This document shows positions 1 through 5,695 of a DNA stretch of 7,775 nucleotides, piece by piece; the stretch's first letter is position 1; the number at the start of each line of letters is the position of its first letter. The stretch comes from Oscillospiraceae bacterium (GTDB taxonomy: Bacteria > Bacillota > Clostridia > Oscillospirales > UBA929), in contig JAIRML010000246.1 of assembly GCA_031258665.1 (NCBI GenBank), positions 1 through 7,775 on the forward strand, in the 5' to 3' direction. Below the pieces are notes generated by a model. The model searched no databases and was not told where the DNA came from. It worked only from the letters and a program-made list of their open reading frames with translations. The translations under genes were made by a program, and so were the position numbers.

Positions 1-909
1 AAAACGCTCACCACCGCGCTGAACCGCCTCTTTCTCCCCGTTCGCAAGATCCTCGGGCTGGCGCTTTCGATCGGCGTGGGGCACCCCTGCGAGACCCTGC
101 CCGACATCGCCCGCAGTTATCGTGAAGCGCGTGAGGCGCTTGAATATCAGATCCTTGTGGACGCCAATCAGTGCGTATACCTGGGCGACATCGAACTGGA
201 CCCCGTCGGCTTTGAGTACGTGGACAGCAGCTACACAGAAGACATTCTGCGCCAGATCAAGGTCGGCAGCTGGGCGGACTTGGAGGACGCCATCAAACGG
301 CTGCTCCACTACTTCAAGAGCATGCATCTGAATCTTCAGCAGCACCATATCTTTCTGCTTGAGCTCTCCACCGGCTTTTTGAATCTCATCCGCGCCTACA
401 AGCTGGACGCCCGGGAGGCCGGCCTGGAGATGATGCTCACCGAAAAATTTGCTTTTCAGTCCAGAAACCTGGACGAGATGGGCCGGCGTTTGCTCGAATA
501 CTGCGAAAATCTGCGCCGCCTCATTCGCCGCGCGCGCAAAGATACGACGCGCCTCATCGTCGAAAAGGCGCGCGTCTATCTGCTCGAACACTACGCGGAA
601 AGCGACCTCTCCGCCGACGAGATGTGCACGGAGCTGAACCTCCGCCCGGCCTACTTTTCCACGATCTTCAAACGGGAGACCGGGCTCAATTTTGTCGCCT
701 TTCTCACGAAATTGCGCATGGAAAAGGCGCTCGAATACCTCGACGCCACCAATCTCAAGACATATGAGATCGCCGAAAAAGTGGGGTACGCGGACGCGAA
801 CTATTTCAGCTACGTCTTTAAAAAGCACTACGGCGTATCCCCTTCCAAATACAGAACCGACAGGATGACAACCCATGAAACGGAGCGGGCGGAACGCGTC
901 GGAAGCTAG
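1..909 (+). CDS. YesN-type response regulator, AraC-family DNA-binding C-terminal part (5' end outside window)
   Basis: Cytoplasmic transcription regulator, the likely output partner of the kinase encoded next. The frame is open from base 1, giving 302 visible residues; the N-terminal phosphoacceptor receiver domain lies outside the window. Visible residues of about 20-65 match the YesN linker, with the pattern IG-then-SYREAREALEYQ followed by a strand-like segment. A helical middle region follows. Residues of about 180-285 form the AraC/HTH_18 domain with two helix-turn-helix units: LSADEMCTELNLRPAYFSTIF, and the very typical EIAEKVGYADANYFSYVFKK followed by GVSPSKYR. A GTG at 76 is not a real start, because the homologous linker begins before it. 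The stop TAG lies 32 nt inside the next gene, suggesting translational coupling. Family assignment is firm; target genes are unknown, with the mglB promoter region as the nearest candidate (inference). Confidence 0.93.
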   Translation, partial: KTLTTALNRLFLPVRKILGLALSIGVGHPCETLPDIARSYREAREALEYQILVDANQCVYLGDIELDPVGFEYVDSSYTEDILRQIKVGSWADLEDAIKRLLHYFKSMHLNLQQHHIFLLELSTGFLNLIRAYKLDAREAGLEMMLTEKFAFQSRNLDEMGRRLLEYCENLRRLIRRARKDTTRLIVEKARVYLLEHYAESDLSADEMCTELNLRPAYFSTIFKRETGLNFVAFLTKLRMEKALEYLDATNLKTYEIAEKVGYADANYFSYVFKKHYGVSPSKYRTDRMTTHETERAERVGS

Positions 910-2704
910 CGGCGGCCCGGCGTTTTGGCGGGCACGCCGTTATCTGCGGGGTAAGAGTATCCAATTTATGATCTCCACCTCCTTCACCTTGGTGGCCACC
1001 GGCTGCATGATGGGGGTTGGTTTTCTTTTGTATACCCAATTCACCTCCTCCCTCAAAAATACGATGCTGCAGGAAAACCGGCAGCTCGTGAACCAAGTGA
1101 CGCTCAATGTGACAAATTACACGCGCAACATGATGCGTATCTCAGATTCGATGTATTACAGCGCCATCAAAAATGCCGACATCTCGGAGCCTCAGGCGCT
1201 TGAGAAAGAGATGGACCTCCTCTACGAGGCCAACCGGAATTCGCTCATCAGCATCGCCTGCTTCACCGAGGACGGGGCGTGGGTGGCCTCCTCGCCGGTC
1301 TCTGTCATGAAGCCTGTCCATGTCGCGCAGCAGGAGTGGTTCACCCGCGCCACCACGACGATGGAAAACCTGCACTTCTCTGCCCCGCACGTGCAAAATC
1401 TTTTCATCGCCAACAACTACCGCTACTACTGGGTGGTATCGCTCAGTCGCATGGTGGAACTCACACGCCGCGGCCAGACCAGCCGCGGCGTGCTGTTGGT
1501 GGACATGAACTACAGCGGCATCGAACAGATCTTCTCGCGCATCGGCACCGATACGGCCGGCTACGTGTACCTCATCGACCCGAACGGCGAGATCATCTAC
1601 CACCCCAAACAAAGGCTGATCTACTCGAACCTCTACCAAGAAAACAACCTTGCCGCCGCCGACTACTCCGACGGCCTCCATGAGGAGACCTTCCGCGGCG
1701 CCACGCGGCAGGTGGTGGTCAAGACCGTGGGGTACACGGGCTGGCGCGTCGTCAGCGTCATCCCCAACAGCGAGTTTGCGTTCGGCTTCAGTCAGGTGCG
1801 CCTGTTTGTCATCGCGGTGGTGGGCTTTGCGATCATTTTGCTCATCATCGTCAACAGTTTCGTCTCCTCCCGCGTGGCCGACCCGATCAAAAAACTCGAA
1901 CAGTCCGTCAAAGACCTCGAACACGGCTCCCTGGATCTCGACATCTATGTGGGCGGCCCCTACGAGATCGAGCACCTGGGCAGCACAATCCGCTCGGTGG
2001 TGGAACAGATGCGCGGTCTGATGCGGGAGATCGTACGGGAGCAAGAGGACAAGCGCCGAAGCGAATTCGACGCGCTGCAGGCGCAGATCAACCCGCATTT
2101 TCTATACAATACGCTGGGTTCCATCGTCTGGATGATCGAGAGCGGCCGGTACAAAGAGGCCATCTCCATGGTCACGGCGCTGGCGAACCTGTTTCGCATC
2201 TCCCTCTCACAGGGCAGCGCGATCATCCCCATCCGCAGCGAACTGCAGCACGCGGGGTACTACCTCTACATCCAAAACATCCGCTACAAGAACAAATTCA
2301 CTGTGGAGATGCATGTGGACCCGGAGATCGAGTATTTCCAAACCATCAAGCTGATCATCCAGCCGCTGCTCGAAAACGCCATTTACCACGCCATGGAACT
2401 GATGGACGGCGACGGGGTGATTACGCTCAGCGGCCGCCGCTGCGGGGACGACGTCTACATTGAGGTGCGGGACAACGGCCTCGGCATCCCGCAGGACAAG
2501 CTGGCCGCCCTGCTCACGGGAGGCCCATCCGCCGGCGGCAAACGCGGCAGCGGCATTGGGCTGCGCAATGTGCACCAGCGCATCCGGCTGTACTACGGTG
2601 AGGCCTACGGCCTGGAGATTGAGAGCGAAGTGGATGTGGGCACCGTGGTGCGCATCCATCTGCCGGTGGACACGGGCGGCCTCACCCCGGAAAGCGGGGC
2701 GTGA
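875..2704 (+). CDS. YesM-type sensor histidine kinase (dCache-HAMP-His_kinase-HATPase)
   Basis: Membrane sensor kinase of 609 residues that should phosphorylate the upstream response regulator. A first membrane helix (about 31-53) and a second (about 308-330) enclose an extracellular dCache-like sensor domain (about 55-305). A HAMP linker (about 328-382) and a short coiled segment follow. The His_kinase (PF06580) motif QAQINPHFLYNTL places the phosphoacceptor at His408. The ATPase domain shows the N box QPLLENAIYHA (Asn501), the G1 box DNGLGI (533-538) and the G2 box GSGIGLRNV (558-566), so all catalytic motifs are intact. The ATG at 875 overlaps the regulator by 35 nt and has AGGA at 862-865 in front. 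The length is normal for YesM kinases. The signal is unknown; it may be read directly by the dCache domain or relayed by the anchored binding protein whose gene starts 3 nt downstream. Confidence 0.95.
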   Translation: MKRSGRNASEASGGPAFWRARRYLRGKSIQFMISTSFTLVATGCMMGVGFLLYTQFTSSLKNTMLQENRQLVNQVTLNVTNYTRNMMRISDSMYYSAIKNADISEPQALEKEMDLLYEANRNSLISIACFTEDGAWVASSPVSVMKPVHVAQQEWFTRATTTMENLHFSAPHVQNLFIANNYRYYWVVSLSRMVELTRRGQTSRGVLLVDMNYSGIEQIFSRIGTDTAGYVYLIDPNGEIIYHPKQRLIYSNLYQENNLAAADYSDGLHEETFRGATRQVVVKTVGYTGWRVVSVIPNSEFAFGFSQVRLFVIAVVGFAIILLIIVNSFVSSRVADPIKKLEQSVKDLEHGSLDLDIYVGGPYEIEHLGSTIRSVVEQMRGLMREIVREQEDKRRSEFDALQAQINPHFLYNTLGSIVWMIESGRYKEAISMVTALANLFRISLSQGSAIIPIRSELQHAGYYLYIQNIRYKNKFTVEMHVDPEIEYFQTIKLIIQPLLENAIYHAMELMDGDGVITLSGRRCGDDVYIEVRDNGLGIPQDKLAALLTGGPSAGGKRGSGIGLRNVHQRIRLYYGEAYGLEIESEVDVGTVVRIHLPVDTGGLTPESGA

Positions 2705-2707
2705 GCG

Positions 2708-3682
2708 ATGGAGCGGTGGATGAAACGGTTTTGGAAGATTCGGATCCCCGCGCTTTTTGTGCTCATCGGGCTCTGTTTCGCGCTGGTGCTGTCGGTGGCG
2801 CTGGACAGCGACCCGCCCGGCCAGAAGGCGCCGCCCGGCCCGTTCAGCGTCGTACTGTACGGGGACCGGGCCGACCGCTGGGTCCCCCTGAACCAGGGGC
2901 TGCGCCAGGCCTGCGACGAGCTCGGCTGGATCGGCCCGGCGGTGGTGCTCGCGCCGCCGACCGGCCCCGAGGAGCAGATTCGACTTTTGCAGCGCGAGAT
3001 CACCGGCGGCGCGCAGGGCCTGATCGTCGCGGCCACAGACAGCGAGGCTGTCCGCGCCTTTCTGGCAGAACAAGCCACCCCGCGCATCCCCGTGGTCACG
3101 GTGGAGACCGGCGCGGGCACGGACTGGCCGGCCATCCGCGCCGACGACGAGCGCATGGGCGAAGAACTGGCCGTCCAGATGGCCGCCGCCGGTGTCACGG
3201 AGGCGACACTGCTGCAAACCCACCTCTACCGGGACAGCGTGCGCCTGCGCTACGACGCCTTTGCGCGGCGGGCGCAGGCACTGGGGATCTCCCTGACGCA
3301 GTGGCGCTTTTCTATGCCCGACACCGACCTCGCCCAGGCCATCGCCGACTCTCTGCTGGGCCAGCCGGCCCGGAACCTCGTGGCCTTCAGCACCGAGGCG
3401 CTGGAGTGTTCCATCGACGCGCTGCAGGGCACCCCCCTGCCGCCGGCGCTCTATGGCATTGGCTACAGCGATCAGATCATCGCCTCCCTCGACCAGGGTC
3501 TCATCGACGGTCTCTGCTGCCAAAACGAGTACAAGATCGGCTACCTTGCCCTCATGCAGCTCGCCGGCGCGATGGGCGTCAGCCCCCCGACGGACCCCAC
3601 TTGGGTGGAGTTTCGCTACATCAACCGCGCCAACATGTACGACCCCGACATCCAGCGGCTGATCTTTCCGATCATCCAATGA
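2708..3682 (+). CDS. membrane-anchored periplasmic-binding-protein-like sugar sensor
   Basis: A 324-residue protein of the Peripla_BP_4/LacI-like sugar-binding fold. Residues 6-14 are basic and followed by one hydrophobic segment (about 14-31), then a Pro/Gly-rich linker (about 35-46) and the binding domain. Cys23 lies inside the hydrophobic stretch, not at a lipobox, so an uncleaved membrane anchor is likelier than a lipoprotein; signal-peptidase cleavage near residue 32 is the alternative. Fold signatures are GLIVAATDS (104-112), IPVVTVET (127-134), IGYSDQIIASLDQGLIDG (251-268), QNEYKIGYLA (272-281) and a C-terminal NMYDPDIQRLIFP segment (309-321). It starts 3 nt after the kinase stop, so it is almost certainly co-transcribed with it. 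A second ATG at 2720, behind GGAG at 2710-2713, could be the true start. By context it probably acts as a ligand-sensing partner of the kinase, as XylFII does for LytS; it could instead serve a transporter. Its ligand cannot be read from sequence. Confidence 0.85.
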   Translation: MERWMKRFWKIRIPALFVLIGLCFALVLSVALDSDPPGQKAPPGPFSVVLYGDRADRWVPLNQGLRQACDELGWIGPAVVLAPPTGPEEQIRLLQREITGGAQGLIVAATDSEAVRAFLAEQATPRIPVVTVETGAGTDWPAIRADDERMGEELAVQMAAAGVTEATLLQTHLYRDSVRLRYDAFARRAQALGISLTQWRFSMPDTDLAQAIADSLLGQPARNLVAFSTEALECSIDALQGTPLPPALYGIGYSDQIIASLDQGLIDGLCCQNEYKIGYLALMQLAGAMGVSPPTDPTWVEFRYINRANMYDPDIQRLIFPIIQ

Positions 3683-3705
3683 TTCCACTGCAAAAAAGCC
3701 AACGT

Positions 3706-3723
3706 GGGCTGCCCCCGCAGCCC
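3706..3723 (+). terminator. GC-rich hairpin after the sensor operon, possible weak terminator
   Basis: A perfect 7-bp stem, gggctgc/gcagccc, around a cccc loop, 23 nt after the sensor gene stop. The following bases are T-containing (aaattcttgtttattt) but there is no immediate T run, so termination would be weak. On the opposite strand the same hairpin is followed, about 9 nt later, by a run of six T. The structure is seen; the function is inferred. Confidence 0.4.
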
Positions 3724-3744
3724 TGGGCCCAAATTCTTGTTTAT

Positions 3745-3773
3745 TTGTTGAAAAAAACTTTGTTTTTCAACAA
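3745..3773. repeat. perfect 11-bp AT-rich inverted repeat upstream of mglB
   Basis: Left arm ttgttgaaaaa (3745-3755) and right arm tttttcaacaa (3763-3773) are exact reverse complements around the 7-nt spacer aactttg. It is strikingly AT-rich for this genome and lies about 100 nt before the mglB start. No T tract follows, so it is not an ordinary terminator. It may be an operator for a dimeric regulator or a leader RNA hairpin. It does not match the catabolite-repression cre consensus. Confidence 0.6.
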
Positions 3774-3787
3774 CACGGGGGTTGGAT

Positions 3788-3807
3788 CGAGGCGCTGAGG
3801 CGCCTCG
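3788..3807. repeat. 8-bp GC-rich hairpin in the mglB leader
   Basis: The arms cgaggcgc (3788-3795) and gcgcctcg (3800-3807) pair perfectly around a tgag tetraloop. The nearest T run (tttt, 3818-3821) is about 10 nt downstream, so a terminator or attenuator role is possible but weak. Confidence 0.5.
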
Positions 3808-3831
3808 CGGGGTGCGCTTTTCAGCTGTTTT

Positions 3832-3847
3832 CCGTGCGCACGCACGG
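3832..3847. repeat. 6-bp hairpin overlapping a 10-bp palindrome close to the mglB ribosome site
   Basis: The arms ccgtgc (3832-3837) and gcacgg (3842-3847) flank gcac; the inner part cgtgcgcacg (3833-3842) is also a perfect palindrome. It ends 14 nt before the Shine-Dalgarno. It could be a binding site or part of a structured leader; nothing in the sequence decides between these. Confidence 0.4.
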
Positions 3848-3861
3848 TTCGAAAGTCCGAA

Positions 3862-3867
3862 AGGAGG
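3862..3867 (+). promoter_or_regulatory. ribosome binding site that fixes the mglB start
   Basis: A perfect AGGAGG directly abuts the ATG at 3868, leaving no spacer, but sits 9 nt before the ATG at 3877. The second ATG is therefore the start. Confidence 0.85.
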
Positions 3868-3876
3868 ATGCCGACG

Positions 3877-4908
3877 ATGAGACGGACGCTTGGGCTGCTC
3901 TGCGCCGCCGCCATGCTGGCCGCCGCCGGGTGTGGACAGACCTCCCCCGACAAAGAGCCGCAAAACATCAAGATCGGCGTGAGCATTTACGACCAATACG
4001 ACACATTCATCGGCCTCTTGACCGACCGCTTCCTCCGTCTGGCGCGTGAGAAGGAGGAAGCGCTGGACACGACGATCACGATCTTACAGGAGAGCGCCGC
4101 CGGCAATCAGATAGACCAAAACGTCCAGGTGGAGGACTTCATCCAAAGCGGATGCGACGTCATCTGCATCAACATAGTGGACCGCACCGACGCCTCGGTG
4201 ATCATCGACATTGCCGAGGCCGCGGGGATCCCGGTGATCTTTTTTAACCGCGAGCTGGTGGAAGAAGATCTCGAACGCTGGGACAAACTGTACTATGTGG
4301 GCGCCGAGGCGCTCCAAAGCGGCCGGATGCAGGGGCAGATTTTGATTGATCTCTGCCGGTCCGGCTTCAAACAGGTGGACCGCAACGGCGATGGGCTCCT
4401 GCAGTACGTGATGCTGGAGGGCGAGGCCGGCCATCAGGACGCGATCATGCGCACGCAATACAGCGTGAGCACGGTGGAGGCGGCCGGCTACCGGCTGGAG
4501 CGTCTCGGCGACGAGATTGCCAACTGGAACCGGGCGCAGGCGGACAACAAGATGACGCAGTTTTTGGAGGCGCACCCGAATGCCATTGAGGTGGTGTTTT
4601 CGAACAATGACGAGATGGCGCTGGGCACCATCGACGCGTTGCACCGCGCCGGCGTGCAGCCGGAGGACTGGCCTGTCGTCCTCGGGATCGACGGCACACC
4701 CGCGGCCCTGCAGGCCCTAGAAGAGGGCGAGATGGCCGGCACAGTCTTAAACAACGCTCTGGGCCAGGCCCAGAGCATGCTGGACCTGGCCTGCGCCGTC
4801 GTCGTCGGCTCCCCCCTGCCCGACAACCTGGAGAACGGCAAATACATCCGGCTCCCTTACGAGACCATCACCCCCGCCAACGTAGCGCGGTACAAAGAGA
4901 CAAGCTGA
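3877..4908 (+). CDS. mglB: MglB-type galactose/glucose-binding lipoprotein
   Basis: Extracytoplasmic binding protein of 343 residues that should capture D-galactose or D-glucose for an Mgl-type ABC importer. A short basic N-terminus and hydrophobic core lead to LAAAGC, with Cys19 as the likely lipidated residue. Aligned by eye with E. coli MglB, the sugar-contact residues are all present: Asp42 and Phe44, Asn124 in FFNRE, His186/Asp188/Arg192 in GHQDAIMR, Trp217, Asn in SNND (242-245), Asp272 in GIDGTP, and Asn292 in GTVLN. The EF-hand-like calcium loop DRNGDGLLQ (Asp168, Asn170, Asp172, Gln176) and its distant Glu238 are also conserved. The protein should thus be functional. The usual ATPase (mglA) and permease (mglC) do not follow; a convergent toxin-antitoxin pair does. 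It may serve a transporter encoded elsewhere, or act as a sensor with the upstream kinase system (inference). Confidence 0.95.
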   Translation: MRRTLGLLCAAAMLAAAGCGQTSPDKEPQNIKIGVSIYDQYDTFIGLLTDRFLRLAREKEEALDTTITILQESAAGNQIDQNVQVEDFIQSGCDVICINIVDRTDASVIIDIAEAAGIPVIFFNRELVEEDLERWDKLYYVGAEALQSGRMQGQILIDLCRSGFKQVDRNGDGLLQYVMLEGEAGHQDAIMRTQYSVSTVEAAGYRLERLGDEIANWNRAQADNKMTQFLEAHPNAIEVVFSNNDEMALGTIDALHRAGVQPEDWPVVLGIDGTPAALQALEEGEMAGTVLNNALGQAQSMLDLACAVVVGSPLPDNLENGKYIRLPYETITPANVARYKETS

Positions 4909-4951
4909 GCAGTCTTTCGATTGACGCAGTACAGGAATATCGCCTGTCTCG

Positions 4952-4975
4952 GAAATCTATGATGAATTTCTTTTT
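4952..4975 (+). terminator. weak stem plus T5 tract after mglB
   Basis: In the 66-nt gap between the convergent mglB and hepT genes, gaaat (4952-4956) pairs with atttc (4966-4970) around a 9-nt loop and is followed directly by five T. The stem is short and AT-rich. A second short stem, acagg/cctgt (4931-4947), lies just upstream. A terminator is expected here, but neither candidate is strong. Confidence 0.25.
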
Positions 4976-5322
4976 CATTCTCCAGAGTCTCCACTCAAAA
5001 TGTCACGAATCATTTCTGCTTGGCTTGGCAATTCCGCAGAGGCGTATATCCAAATGTCCGGCATTCTCAGCGTGAAGTAACCGTGGGCGGTCACATCACG
5101 CAGTCCATCCATATTTTTCCATGGGATTTCAGCGTGAGACAGACGGACTTCCTCTGATAATAGCTTCACCAATTCACCGATGTTTATCAGCGTCATACAT
5201 GTAGCGCGCATGAGTTCGTCATCCGCAAGAAAACCCTGCTCGCTCTCGCCAGCCGTCATTTTTTTAAGCACGTCGGTCTCGCTGATAATCTTTTGCAGGA
5301 TTGTTTTGTCTCGTTTATTCAT
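4975..5322 (-). CDS. hepT: HEPN-domain toxin of the HepT (DUF86) family
   Basis: A 115-residue, mostly helical cytoplasmic protein. Its C-terminal half carries RDVTAHGY, in which Arg75, His80 and Tyr82 make the RX4HXY motif of HepT-type HEPN ribonucleases. In characterised type VII systems this Arg/His pair cuts RNA, and the Tyr is AMPylated by the MNT partner to silence the toxin. A preceding helix, MTLINIGELVKLL (43-55), is typical of the DUF86 core. Its ATG overlaps the partner's TGA (ATGA, 5319-5322), so the two are translationally coupled, antitoxin first. The full length and intact motif suggest activity. The RNA target is unknown. GC content is visibly lower than in the flanking genes, consistent with acquisition by transfer. 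Confidence 0.9.
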   Translation of the reverse strand: MNKRDKTILQKIISETDVLKKMTAGESEQGFLADDELMRATCMTLINIGELVKLLSEEVRLSHAEIPWKNMDGLRDVTAHGYFTLRMPDIWIYASAELPSQAEMIRDILSGDSGE

Positions 5323-5600
5323 ATAACGTCCACCGCCTTGTTTATCTCTATGATCGCGCCTTTCGGTATGGGCGCGTGGATCACATCAACTTGTTTTTTT
5401 AGTTCACCTTCAAGAAAATGCTTGAGCCCTATTATTGTAAGGATCGATACTGCAGGCTGCGCAAACTCGACCAATACGTCAAGGTCGCTGTCCTCTGTTG
5501 CTCTGCCGTCGGCATAAGAGCCAAAGTACGACATTTTTGTGATTGGAAACGCCTTTGCAGCCTTGCGGGCCGCCCCCGCAATAATCTCATGAGTCAACAT
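5319..5600 (-). CDS. mntA: MNT-type minimal nucleotidyltransferase antitoxin
   Basis: A 93-residue single-domain nucleotidyltransferase of the MNT/NTP_transf_2 family. The catalytic GSX10DXD motif is intact, with Gly27-Ser28 and Asp39-x-Asp41 inside GSYADGRATEDSDLDVLVEF. A third acidic residue, Asp72 in QVDVIH, sits where the third metal ligand is expected. In the HepT/MntA pair this enzyme transfers AMP from ATP to the tyrosine of the HEPN toxin. It is the first gene of the minus-strand pair. The start ATG at 5600 has AAGGAG (5611-5616) 10 nt upstream. No clear promoter is seen in the 95 nt separating it from rqcH, so readthrough from rqcH is possible. Function by motif and partner is secure; activity in this host is inferred. 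Confidence 0.92.
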   Translation of the reverse strand: MLTHEIIAGAARKAAKAFPITKMSYFGSYADGRATEDSDLDVLVEFAQPAVSILTIIGLKHFLEGELKKQVDVIHAPIPKGAIIEINKAVDVI

Positions 5601-5621
5601 AACGAACCATCTCCTTTTAGA

Positions 5622-5641
5622 GGCGCCCTTCCAACGGCGCC
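5622..5641. repeat. GGCGCC inverted pair just upstream of the mntA ribosome site
   Basis: Two GGCGCC copies (5622-5627 and 5636-5641) can form a 6-bp stem with an 8-nt loop, ending 5 nt before the mntA Shine-Dalgarno on the minus strand. In this position it could be an operator or a leader hairpin. Chance occurrence is plausible in GC-rich DNA. Confidence 0.35.
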
Positions 5642-5666
5642 GCCCACAGCATTCTCAAGGGTTCAT

Positions 5667-5692
5667 GGCGGCGCGGCCGCGCCAAGGCCGCC
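5667..5692 (-). repeat. GC-rich nested palindrome directly after rqcH
   Basis: Outer arms ggcggc (5667-5672) and gccgcc (5687-5692) flank a region containing the perfect 14-bp palindrome ggcgcggccgcgcc (5670-5683). It lies 3 nt beyond the rqcH stop, where an intrinsic terminator would be expected, but no T run follows on the minus strand. It could be a stabilising 3' hairpin, a weak terminator, or a GC-rich junction. Confidence 0.4.
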
Positions 5693-5695
5693 GTG

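Noticed and set aside
1142..2098. 318-codon minus-strand frame opposite the kinase
   Set aside because: Low-complexity His/Val/Asp/Arg-rich translation without any family motif, lying fully opposite a well-supported kinase gene.
2207..3688. 493-codon open frame on the minus strand opposite the anchored binding-protein gene and the kinase end
   Set aside because: Its composition (His/Val/Asp/Gln/Arg-rich, no recognisable domain) is typical of antisense shadows in GC-rich coding DNA; the plus-strand genes have clear domains.
2701..3798. 365-codon plus-strand frame overlapping the anchored binding-protein gene
   Set aside because: Arg/Pro/Ala/Gly-rich sequence with no motif, in another frame of a gene with a clear fold signature.
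3868..3876. Earlier ATG as the start of mglB
   Set aside because: It directly abuts the AGGAGG with no spacer; the ATG at 3877 has a 9-nt spacer and gives a normal lipoprotein signal.
4931..4947. Short stem acagg/cctgt as the mglB terminator
   Set aside because: Only 5 bp with a 7-nt loop and no T tract directly after it; too weak to call on its own.
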